Assembly: GCA_016218185.1 (NCBI GenBank)
Contig: JACREP010000080.1
Coordinates: forward strand, 1-6,627
Reading direction: 5' to 3'
Length of the DNA stretch: 6,627 nucleotides
Source: Candidatus Gottesmanbacteria bacterium
Lineage (GTDB): Bacteria > Patescibacteriota > Microgenomatia > UBA10105 > UBA927
Both the position numbers and the translations under genes were made by a program. Below, one piece after another: positions 1 to 5,361 of the stretch. The notes under the pieces are model-generated. The model saw nothing but the letters and a program-made list of their open reading frames with translations. It had not been told where the DNA came from and ran no database searches. How positions within the stretch are numbered: position 1 is the stretch's first letter; the number at the start of each line of letters is the position of its first letter.

Positions 1-261
1 ATTCGGGGTAAGAATTCCCCGCCGAAATATCCGGTACGGAACCAATCCATCCGACCGTTGATACTTCAAAAATGTTTCAATCGTCGTCTCGGCAATGTCA
101 ACCGGCGCTCCAAATGTGGCAAATAAACTATCCCTTGCCCACAGGTCGACAAAATGATGCGCGCCTGCAGAGATGCCAACCGGAGATGCACATCGTTTTA
201 ATGCCGCTCTGGCGATCAAACTTGCTTCGTTATATATCGCGGATTTGTTCCCATTCCCCAT
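1..261 (-). CDS. Amylo-alpha-1,6-glucosidase-like glycosidase, N-terminal part (runs off left edge)
   Basis: The frame is open for 87 codons from an ATG at 261-259 to the window edge. The translation looks like the N-terminal part of an (alpha/alpha)6-barrel glycosidase of the glycogen-debranching/amylo-1,6-glucosidase type. Visible motifs are GISAG at residues 29-33, the aromatic-acidic block LWARDSLFATFGA at 40-52, then a helix and YQRSDGLVPYRI at 67-78. In such enzymes the W-x-R-D segment lines the sugar-binding cleft. The proposed role is hydrolysis of alpha-glucosidic bonds in a storage or surface glucan; the exact substrate cannot be told from this fragment. The start overlaps the last 32 nt of the upstream glycosyltransferase gene, suggesting translational coupling, and I see no good Shine-Dalgarno sequence. 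The frame stays open upstream to a stop at 357-355 but has no other ATG there. A GH15- or GH63-like enzyme is an alternative. Confidence 0.68.
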   Translation of the reverse strand, partial: MGNGNKSAIYNEASLIARAALKRCASPVGISAGAHHFVDLWARDSLFATFGAPVDIAETTIETFLKYQRSDGLVPYRIFRRGILTPN

Positions 262-976
262 ACCGATAATCCCGCAAAAAAACCCTATGATAATAAACCA
301 AAAGTCGATACCATAATGTTTTGAAAAATTTTCTTTGGAATCTCCTTGGTGATGTTAGAATAATCAGTGACCAAACATAGCAAATCGTTCCAAATTTAGA
401 CGCCTTAACGGCAAGATCAACGTCTTCAAGAGCACTGATACTTTTCTCAAACCCTCCGGTCTTTCCCCATACCTCTTTTCGAATTGCGAAATTCATACCT
501 CGAAAAAGATACATTCCTGAAATAATTTTTCCAAATAGATCTGCTAGTCGTATGACCATCAAAAATAGGTATCGCAGAGCTCTGTTGCTTGGATAAAGCG
601 TGTATGGTCCAACAATTCCAATACATTGCGGGTGTGATTTAATATGGTAATATATCTTCTTAATCCAATCTTCCGGCAATATTACGTCGGAGTCTGTGGA
701 GGCAATGATCGGTGCGCTTGTAGCTCGAAATCCTTCTTCTCTGCTGTCGCCGATCCCCTGTCCTTTATGAATGATTATTCTTAGCCGAAGCCGGTCCGTA
801 TATCTTTTGACAATGTCCACAGTACCATCGGTAGATCCTCCGTCAACGAATATCACCTCGTACGGCTTGTCAATATTCTGATTAACAAGAGACTGCATGC
901 ACGTTCCAACTAATTTTTCCTCGTTTAATCCAATCAATACTATAGAAATGACGGGTTTTTTTTGTTTTTGATCCAT
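230..976 (-). CDS. Family 2 glycosyltransferase (GT-A fold)
   Basis: This 248-residue protein transfers a sugar from a nucleotide donor to an unidentified acceptor. It opens with the typical GT2 core: ISIVLIGLNEE (10-20), helix MQSLVNQ, then VIFVDGGSTDGT (41-52), where D45 belongs to the nucleotide-binding site. The metal-binding DxD is D95-S-D97 in STDSDVILPEDW, and the likely catalytic-base motif is E184-D185 in SALEDVDL. RR at 211-212 fits the conserved basic tail motif. A hydrophobic stretch at 135-160 may contact the membrane, but there is no clear multi-pass C-terminal domain. The ATG lies 2 nt after the mrdA stop, so it is probably co-transcribed with mrdA. Much of the gene is clearly more AT-rich than mrdA (one 60-base line is about 30% GC against about 65% for one line of mrdA), consistent with separate acquisition. 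Substrate unknown. Confidence 0.88.
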   Translation of the reverse strand: MDQKQKKPVISIVLIGLNEEKLVGTCMQSLVNQNIDKPYEVIFVDGGSTDGTVDIVKRYTDRLRLRIIIHKGQGIGDSREEGFRATSAPIIASTDSDVILPEDWIKKIYYHIKSHPQCIGIVGPYTLYPSNRALRYLFLMVIRLADLFGKIISGMYLFRGMNFAIRKEVWGKTGGFEKSISALEDVDLAVKASKFGTICYVWSLIILTSPRRFQRKFFKTLWYRLLVYYHRVFLRDYRYGEWEQIRDI

Positions 977-978
977 AT

Positions 979-2796
979 TCAGCGTCTAAACCACTCCTCT
1001 AAAATCTTTTTGGCAATCGGCGCGGCGACATTACTGCCTTCACCCGCCCCTTCCACCAGTACCGTGACGGATATCTCCGCCTCACCGGTCACATTTGAGG
1101 TTGAACCTTGATTATGGCTATCTGACGCCCCATCCAGATACTTTTTGGGAAGTCCCGCCTTCGCTAAAGCTTCGGCGGGCAAGGGCGCGAAGGCGGTGAA
1201 CCACGCGTGTGTTTTGCCTTTCGGATCCCCAAACTCCGCCGTCCCGGTTTTGCAGGCAACGGGCACGGCTATGCGCTGCGCAGTTGATGTTGCCGTCTTT
1301 TCCGCTCCCAATTTGTCTAATTTGTCTAATTGGCCTAATTGGGAAACGCTAAAATTGAAAAATGGCCATCCGGTTCCGCCTGTTTCGCACGCTTTCTCCA
1401 TCCCCTCGGTGATCAAGTCTATTGTTTCTTTTTTAATTCCTAAGTCCTTGCAACTCTTCTCTTTACTCTTTGCTCTCTGCTCTTTTTCGATCGTCGGCCG
1501 GCACAACTTCCCCCCGTTGGCTATCACATTCGTCCACGCGTTCACCTGCAACGGCGTCGTGAGGAGGTACCCCTGACCTATCGCCACGTGATACGTATCG
1601 CCCAAATACCACTCGTTGTTGCGCGCATCTTTATCCGCCTCGCTGGTAAAATGGGCATTCTTCCATGCCGGATCCGGCACGAGCCCCCCTGCCTCGCCTG
1701 CCAACTCGATCCCTAACGGACTACCCACGCCGAACCGTTTTGCCCATTGGCTAAGCTTGGTTATCCCCAGCCACTCACCCGCTTTGTAAAAAAAGATGTC
1801 GTTACTCCGCTGGATGGCTTTGACAATATTCACCGTCCCTTCAGTTTTGCCGTACTGCGCAAAGTACCAGTTGGGAAAGCGATACGGCCCGATGGTTAAA
1901 ACCCCGCTGTCCTCCACCGTTGTGGTAGCCGTTATCACCCCATCCTCAAGTCCGGCCGCGGCAGTGACGAGTTTAAACGTCGACCCCGGCGGGTACACAC
2001 CGCCAATCGCCCGGTTAAACAGCGGCATATCGCTATCCGCCGTCAGCCTCTGGTAGTCGCTCTGGGAAAGTCCGACGGAAAATGCATTGGGCGAATACGA
2101 AGGACTGGAATACATCGCGAGTATCTCCCCGGTTGCGGGCTTGGAAACCACCACGGCACCGCGGGCTCCCGACGGAAACGCGCTTGCGACAACCTTCGAA
2201 AGACCACCGTCAAGCGACAGCACGATATCTTCTCCTGGCGCTGCCGGATCCCGACCGAGCGTTCGAAGAATCTTGCCCGTCGCATCCACTTCCACCAGTT
2301 CCCTGCCGTCCCTGCCGCGGAGCCGCTCCTCAAACGTAGCCTCGGCCCCAACGCGTCCGACCCGATCGGCGCGTTTATATGCGCGCAAACTATAGTATTC
2401 CGTTGCAAGTTCGTTTTCTGATATTTCGCCGGTGTAGCCTACCACGTGAGCAAGGGATTCTGCATACGGATACTGGCGCTCGTAGCGAAAATCTGCACCC
2501 GGGATATTGACCACCAATGGTTTGCCGGTACGGTCATACAGGATCCCCCGCGGCGCGTGGCGAGTAAGTTCCCGCGTCCGGTTACCGTCGGCTAACAGCC
2601 GATAACGCCCGCCCTCAACCACCGTGAGAGCAAACAGCCGCCACGCGAGGATAAACAGCGCAACCAACAGTACCGTTGCCATCATGAGTGATCTGCCGGC
2701 TCCCAACCACCACGAATCCCCGTCGTCACTCACTCGCCGCTTTTCTTTTTTCTGCTCGATAATGAGACTGTCGGAAAACGCCTTGCCCAACTTCAT
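979..2796 (-). CDS. mrdA: Penicillin-binding protein 2, peptidoglycan D,D-transpeptidase
   Basis: This 605-residue class B PBP cross-links peptidoglycan during elongation, normally partnered with RodA and the MreB scaffold. Order: a basic cytoplasmic tail (1-35), one membrane helix (about 37-58), the dimerisation domain starting at APRGILYDRTGKPL (81-94), and a transpeptidase domain from about 205. The three active-site motifs are intact: S272-x-x-K275 (GSTFK), S331-N332-D333, and K516-T517-G518 in ACKTGTAEFG. Length is near the usual 600-650, but it includes three stretches that look inserted: residues 438-447 (7-bp tandem repeat), about 484-508 (contains the 9-bp repeat array) and about 539-571 (contains a palindromic repeat). 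All keep the frame and lie between conserved blocks, so the enzyme is probably functional. No Shine-Dalgarno precedes the ATG; instead a repeat array fills that space. An internal ATG at residue 38 would remove half the membrane helix, so the first ATG is preferred. Confidence 0.95.
   Translation of the reverse strand: MKLGKAFSDSLIIEQKKEKRRVSDDGDSWWLGAGRSLMMATVLLVALFILAWRLFALTVVEGGRYRLLADGNRTRELTRHAPRGILYDRTGKPLVVNIPGADFRYERQYPYAESLAHVVGYTGEISENELATEYYSLRAYKRADRVGRVGAEATFEERLRGRDGRELVEVDATGKILRTLGRDPAAPGEDIVLSLDGGLSKVVASAFPSGARGAVVVSKPATGEILAMYSSPSYSPNAFSVGLSQSDYQRLTADSDMPLFNRAIGGVYPPGSTFKLVTAAAGLEDGVITATTTVEDSGVLTIGPYRFPNWYFAQYGKTEGTVNIVKAIQRSNDIFFYKAGEWLGITKLSQWAKRFGVGSPLGIELAGEAGGLVPDPAWKNAHFTSEADKDARNNEWYLGDTYHVAIGQGYLLTTPLQVNAWTNVIANGGKLCRPTIEKEQRAKSKEKSCKDLGIKKETIDLITEGMEKACETGGTGWPFFNFSVSQLGQLDKLDKLGAEKTATSTAQRIAVPVACKTGTAEFGDPKGKTHAWFTAFAPLPAEALAKAGLPKKYLDGASDSHNQGSTSNVTGEAEISVTVLVEGAGEGSNVAAPIAKKILEEWFRR
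1154..1196. repeat. GC-rich palindromic repeat element inside mrdA
   Basis: A perfect 10-bp inverted repeat pairs CCGCCTTCGC (1155-1164) with GCGAAGGCGG (1187-1196). A competing stem pairs CCCGCC (1154-1159) with GGCGGG (1174-1179), plus an inner GC/GC pair around TAAA. It codes for residues 534-548 of PBP2 (including PAEALAKAG) just after the conserved HAWFTAFAP block, where related proteins usually go straight to a beta strand. In plus-strand translation it reads SPAFAKASAGKG, a string I recall from spurious ORFs in many Patescibacteria genomes, so I take it as a dispersed element. The right arm overlaps native FTAFAP coding, so part of the long stem could be chance. Confidence 0.6.
1308..1343. 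repeat. 9-bp tandem array, four units, inside mrdA
   Basis: Four contiguous 9-bp units on the plus strand: CCAATTTGT, CTAATTTGT, CTAATTGGC, CTAATTGGG. Consensus is CYAATTKGN with an invariant AATT core. Because the unit equals three codons, it reads in frame in mrdA as QLG-QLD-KLD-KLG (residues 486-497), between WPFFNF and the VACKTGTAE catalytic block. The same consensus recurs at 2799-2834. Confidence 0.85.
1457..1484. repeat. 7-bp pyrimidine/purine tandem repeat inside mrdA
   Basis: Four 7-bp units on the plus strand: TTCTCTT, TACTCTT, TGCTCTC, TGCTCTT. On the coding (minus) strand it is purine-rich and codes for the charged stretch KEQRAKSKEK (residues 438-447). It falls between the conserved NGGKLCRPTI block and CKDLGIKKETI, where a variable surface loop is expected. 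Confidence 0.6.
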
Positions 2797-2798
2797 AG

Positions 2799-2834
2799 CA
2801 AATTTGACTAATTAGACCAATTTGACCAATTGGA
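2799..2834. repeat. 9-bp tandem array, four units, at the PAP2/mrdA junction
   Basis: Four contiguous units on the plus strand: CAAATTTGA, CTAATTAGA, CCAATTTGA, CCAATTGGA. They match the consensus CYAATTKGN of the array at 1308-1343 in the same orientation and copy number. The array encodes the last residues of the PAP2-like protein (LQLVKLV) and supplies its TAA stop (2814-2812). It ends 2 nt before the mrdA ATG, occupying exactly the place where a ribosome-binding site would be. Confidence 0.85.
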
Positions 2835-3369
2835 GCAAACCCCACGAATACACTGCCCCTGCAATCACTTGTCCGACCGTATGGTTCTTCGTCTTCACCC
2901 TCGCCCACGCAACCAGCGGAACGATAAGGAGAATTGGCCACCAGCTCCACCCGAACCACGCGATCACGGCGCCGGTAAAAAGCGCGCTTGCAAGCGTATG
3001 TCCTGATATTTTCCATCGGAGGGTGATGAGCGTAAACCCGGACAACACGATAAAAATCCCTACCAGTGTTTGCGTTACCCAGGGAGAAACCAACGGCCTG
3101 ATAACTAGAATGTTGATGAATTCCAAAAGAAGAATTACCCCCAGCACGCGCGGCCGCTCTTCTCTCCTTTTTATATCCCAATTGCTCACTACTTTTTTGC
3201 GCATTGCAAAAACCATGAGGAAAACGGGAACGACAGCCATAAGTCCAAAAGCGATAATCCAAGTCACACGATTCGTTACTCCCCCGTGAAGAAACGTCAA
3301 AAAAAGTAAGGCGGCAAGTGTGATGAAAGGATCGAACACACGAGAAATAATCGTTGCGGTCTGTTCCAT
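2812..3369 (-). CDS. PAP2-superfamily membrane protein with variant catalytic motif
   Basis: A 185-residue, largely hydrophobic protein with about five or six membrane helices (roughly 15-30, 36-57, 77-92, 95-117, 124-150, 164-183). It resembles the type 2 phosphatidic acid phosphatase superfamily, whose members remove phosphate from lipid phosphates, including undecaprenyl pyrophosphate in wall synthesis. Motif 1 is present in short form (K67-x4-R72-P73 instead of KX6RP). Motif 2 is ISGH at 121-124 for PSGH. Motif 3 is R157-x5-H163-x3-Q167, so the usual Asp is Gln. The nucleophile-type His163 remains. The frame continues upstream to an ATG at 3570, but those 67 residues are Pro/Ser/Arg-rich and unlike the family; the ATG at 3369 follows a strong TATAAT box and starts a normal family N-terminus. 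The stop codon lies in a repeat array 15 nt before mrdA. Lipid-carrier recycling is a guess from context. Confidence 0.82.
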   Translation of the reverse strand: MEQTATIISRVFDPFITLAALLFLTFLHGGVTNRVTWIIAFGLMAVVPVFLMVFAMRKKVVSNWDIKRREERPRVLGVILLLEFINILVIRPLVSPWVTQTLVGIFIVLSGFTLITLRWKISGHTLASALFTGAVIAWFGWSWWPILLIVPLVAWARVKTKNHTVGQVIAGAVYSWGLLQLVKLV

Positions 3370-3605
3370 TACCAGTATTATAACAGGCGCGGGGAAGGAT
3401 GAATGGGCACGCGAAGGGGAGGAATATGAGAGCGGATGTTTCTGAGGCGGCGTGGCGCGGCGAGTCTTTTCGAGCACCGTCACGCAGGGTATGGAGAGGA
3501 AAAGTGACAGGTACACTGGTGCTTGACGGATGCGCAGTAAAAGGCGAACCGCGATAAACGCCGCCGGCAAAGACTGGTGCGGGGCGACCTCGGGCGGGGC
3601 GACAC
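3370..3605. other. Gap between mreB and the PAP2-like gene
   Basis: I see no convincing gene here. Just past the mreB stop lies a 10-bp direct repeat, GCGGGGCGAC at 3579-3588 and 3594-3603. The leftmost bases carry the promoter of the PAP2-like gene. I find no clear stem followed by a T-run that would count as a terminator for mreB. Confidence 0.5.
3377..3385 (-). promoter_or_regulatory. Extended -10 promoter of the PAP2-mrdA cluster
   Basis: On the minus strand the sequence is TGTTATAAT, a consensus -10 hexamer with the TGn extension. Seven bases separate it from the ATG at 3369, so transcription should start at or next to the A of the ATG. No Shine-Dalgarno is present, and no good -35 is seen at 17 bp. 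A leaderless mRNA is inferred. Confidence 0.65.
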
Positions 3606-4661
3606 TTATACCTTCCTCGCCGCGACTTTCACCTTGCGAAGCAAGACTGCGTCATCTAAAAGTTTCCCGCACCCGCGCACCACTGCAGTCTGCGGGTCAT
3701 CCGTAATCCACACCGGCATCTTGAGTTCCGTGGCGATCAGCTTATCAATGCCGCAAAGGTTTGCCCCGCCGCCTGCCAGCACAATCCCGTGCTCCATGAT
3801 GTCGCCCACCAGCTCCGGCGGCGTTTCCTCGATCGTCTCGGATACCGCCTCGATGATTTCATGCACCACGGAAGATAAGGCTTCCCGGATTTCCGTCTCT
3901 CCGACGCGGATGGACTTGGGAAGCCCGGTTTCAATGTCCCGGCCGCGCACCACGGTCTGCCGGTCGCCTTTCGCGATGGGATATGCCGACCCGACCGAAA
4001 GTTTAATCTCCTCAGCGGACAGCTGCCCGATAAGAAGCGAGTACTTCAAGCGAATAAAACTTACAATCGCGCTGTCCATTTCGTCGCCCGCCACCCGGAT
4101 GCTGCGGTTGACCACAATGCCGCCTAAACTTACGACCGCAATTTCGCTGGTTCCTCCGCCGATATCGCAGATAAAGCTCCCGCTGCTTTCTTCTATGGGC
4201 AAGCCCGCGCCGATTGCCGCGGCCATGGGCTCTTCAATAAGGATCGCCTCGCGCGCCCCTGCCATGATTGCCGCTTCCACCACCGCCCGGCGCTCCACCT
4301 CTGTGACGCCCGACGGAATGCCCACGACCACTTTCGGCCGGGGAATTCTGGGCAAACCGGGGGTTCTGGGCTGTTGATGGACAAGGGCGATGTAGTGCTT
4401 AAGCATGGCGCTGGTCGCGTCAAAATCCGCAATCACACCGTCTTTGAGCGGTCGCAGCGCTTCGATGGTCGCCGGCGTTTTGCCCAGCATCCTTTTGGCC
4501 TCACGGCCGATGGAAATAATCTGCTTGGTTTTCCGGTGCCGGGCCACGACCGAGGGCTCGCGAACGACAATTCCTTTACCCCGCACCCACACTAAGGTGT
4601 TCGCCGTGCCCAGGTCGATGCCTAAATCATGCGAGAGGAGCCCAAAAAGCCAATCGAACAT
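3606..4661 (-). CDS. mreB: Rod shape-determining protein MreB (actin homologue)
   Basis: This 351-residue protein polymerises with ATP into membrane-bound filaments that position elongation enzymes such as PBP2 and RodA. The N-terminal MFDWLFGLL is a probable amphipathic membrane-binding helix. Actin-fold motifs: phosphate 1 DLGIDLGTANT (12-22), VVVGIPSGVTEVERR (111-125), LIEEP with the catalytic Glu region (141-145), phosphate 2 CDIGGGTSEIA (165-175), and adenosine motif GIVLAGGGANL (292-302). Length fits the family (about 335-350). A short Pro-rich stretch, QQPRTPGLPRIPRP (96-109), replaces the usual tighter loop. Upstream in-frame ATGs at 4709 and 4673 were rejected: the second lies inside the promoter -10 and the extra residues do not match the family. 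mreC does not follow; a non-coding gap does. Divergent from the antitoxin gene, with 81 bp between the two start codons. Confidence 0.96.
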   Translation of the reverse strand: MFDWLFGLLSHDLGIDLGTANTLVWVRGKGIVVREPSVVARHRKTKQIISIGREAKRMLGKTPATIEALRPLKDGVIADFDATSAMLKHYIALVHQQPRTPGLPRIPRPKVVVGIPSGVTEVERRAVVEAAIMAGAREAILIEEPMAAAIGAGLPIEESSGSFICDIGGGTSEIAVVSLGGIVVNRSIRVAGDEMDSAIVSFIRLKYSLLIGQLSAEEIKLSVGSAYPIAKGDRQTVVRGRDIETGLPKSIRVGETEIREALSSVVHEIIEAVSETIEETPPELVGDIMEHGIVLAGGGANLCGIDKLIATELKMPVWITDDPQTAVVRGCGKLLDDAVLLRKVKVAARKV

Positions 4662-4671
4662 AGATCGGTTC

Positions 4672-4680
4672 ATTCTAACA
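4672..4680 (-). promoter_or_regulatory. Extended -10 promoter of mreB
   Basis: On the minus strand the sequence reads TGTTAGAAT, nearly identical to the element before the PAP2-like gene. Ten bases separate it from the ATG at 4661, giving a leader of only a few bases or none, and no Shine-Dalgarno is visible. A possible weak -35 (TTGTGA, plus-strand 4693-4698) is 15 bp away. This also argues for the 4661 start over 4673, which would overlap the -10. Confidence 0.55.
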
Positions 4681-4702
4681 CATTCAGCTTCATCACAAAA
4701 AC

Positions 4703-4731
4703 TTGACAAACTGTATATTTAAGTATACAGT
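4703..4731 (+). promoter_or_regulatory. Promoter of the antitoxin-PIN operon
   Basis: A perfect -35, TTGACA (4703-4708), is followed after 17 bp by TACAGT (4726-4731; four of six consensus bases). TATACA at 4724-4729 with a 15-bp spacer is an alternative -10. Transcription would begin about 4738, within a few bases of the ATG at 4743. There is no Shine-Dalgarno. The palindromic operator overlaps the -10. Confidence 0.6.
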
Positions 4732-4741
4732 TAAATATACA
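4709..4741. promoter_or_regulatory. Overlapping palindromic operator, probable autoregulation site
   Basis: Two perfect inverted repeats are interleaved. One pairs AACTGTATA (4709-4717) with TATACAGTT (4724-4732) across 6 bp. The other pairs TGTATATTTAA (4712-4722) with TTAAATATACA (4731-4741) across 8 bp. They cover the -10 and end one base before the antitoxin ATG. Antitoxins of the Phd/YefM type commonly bind such palindromes to repress their own operon; that binding is inferred here. It may also affect the divergent mreB promoter about 30 bp away. Confidence 0.65.
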
Positions 4742-4742
4742 T

Positions 4743-5015
4743 ATGCCATACGTCACCACCACAGAACTTCGTACCAAAATGCCAGAAATCATTGGAGCTC
4801 TTCTTGCCGGAGAATCCATTGACCTTATCCACCGATCCAGACTCATCGGTGAAATTAAGCCGCAAAAATATCAAAACAAACCGTTAACCCGCGAAGATAT
4901 CGCGGAAATTAAAGCTGCAGCAAAAAAACTGAATCTACCCAAACTCACCGATAAACAACTCTTAAGCAACTATAGAAAACATATCATGGAAAAATATGGC
5001 AAAGGTATTTCTTGA
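4743..5015 (+). CDS. Phd/YefM-like antitoxin
   Basis: A 90-residue protein, the probable antitoxin of the PIN-domain gene that it overlaps. The N-terminal half has the Phd/YefM pattern: a strand and helix TTTELRTKMPEIIGALLAGE (5-24), then IDLIHRSRLIGEIKP (26-40), matching the usual 'ELR..l.eil..v..Ge.i.i.hr.k.ig.i.p' arrangement that forms the DNA-binding dimer. The C-terminal half (about 45-90) is charged and helical, as expected for the toxin-neutralising tail. The ATG sits one base after the palindromic operator and has no Shine-Dalgarno, suggesting leaderless translation. The last 20 nt overlap the toxin start, the classic coupled antitoxin-first layout. Confidence 0.8.
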   Translation: MPYVTTTELRTKMPEIIGALLAGESIDLIHRSRLIGEIKPQKYQNKPLTREDIAEIKAAAKKLNLPKLTDKQLLSNYRKHIMEKYGKGIS

Positions 5016-5361
5016 TACGAATATCTACATCGACGCAGTCCATCGAAAACCGGAAATCAACGACAAGTTCATCAACCACGATATCTATTACTCTCATCTT
5101 TCTACGCATATACTGTATTACGCACAAAAACTCAAAGTACCATGTTCAGCTACTCAGGTCGTTGTAGGAAAATTTCAGGGAGTTGATCTCACATCTTCCA
5201 TTATTGAGAACGCTCTCACCGGTCCCACCACGGATCTCGAGGACAACATCCAGCTCCACTCCGCAGCCGAGGCAGACTGCGACTACTTCCTGACGTCCGA
5301 CAAAAAACTCCTCGCCATGACCTATTTCGGAAAAACGAGGATGGTCAGTACGCTCGGGTGA
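4996..5361 (+). CDS. PIN-domain protein, probable ribonuclease toxin
   Basis: A 121-residue single-domain PIN protein; PIN toxins (VapC-like) cut RNA with Mg2+ held by a cluster of acidic residues. Visible: D7 in VFLDTN (4-9), D83 in LEDNIQLHSAAEADCDYF (81-98), and D102 in TSDKKLL (100-106). The second acidic residue, usually a Glu near position 40, is not evident; the local sequence is YSHLSTHILYYAQKL (32-46). I recall a PIN subfamily in Patescibacteria with the same 'SPLSIHIL' style segment, so this may be normal for that group. The start overlaps the antitoxin by 20 nt, and a weak GGA lies 5 nt upstream. The last third (from about 5215) is visibly more GC-rich than the first two thirds. 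The stop is 7 bp from the convergent thermonuclease stop. Confidence 0.85.
   Translation: MAKVFLDTNIYIDAVHRKPEINDKFINHDIYYSHLSTHILYYAQKLKVPCSATQVVVGKFQGVDLTSSIIENALTGPTTDLEDNIQLHSAAEADCDYFLTSDKKLLAMTYFGKTRMVSTLG

Noticed and set aside
230..357. Frame open upstream of the glycosidase ATG, hinting at a frameshift that split one GT2-glycosidase protein
   Set aside because: The GT2 frame keeps a plausible family tail (RRF...TLWYR...YRYGEWEQIRD) to its own stop. The alternative frame only gives a hydrophobic run with no family match, and the overlap suits normal coupling.
1308..1343. CRISPR-like array
   Set aside because: The units are directly adjacent 9-mers with no spacers and no cas genes nearby.
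1145..1576. 143-codon plus-strand frame including SPAFAKASAGKG
   Set aside because: Opposite the conserved transpeptidase domain of mrdA; its only recognisable part is the dispersed repeat.
2726..3262. 178-codon minus-strand frame across the PAP2-mrdA junction
   Set aside because: Overlaps two better-supported genes in another frame, and its translation is Arg/Gly-rich with no family signal.
3370..3570. 67-residue N-terminal extension of the PAP2-like protein from an ATG at 3570
   Set aside because: The extension is Pro/Ser/Arg-rich with no family resemblance, and a TATAAT element lies inside it just before the ATG at 3369.
3506..3605. Intrinsic terminator for mreB
   Set aside because: Only weak 4-bp stems near short T-runs on the minus strand; the 10-bp direct repeat does not form a hairpin.
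3577..4377. 266-codon plus-strand frame opposite mreB
   Set aside because: Serine/threonine/proline-rich mirror of a strongly conserved mreB; a shadow frame.
4662..4709. Longer MreB start codons at 4709 and 4673
   Set aside because: The extra residues do not resemble MreB, and 4673 overlaps the extended -10; MFDWLFG at 4661 is the usual kind of MreB N-terminus.
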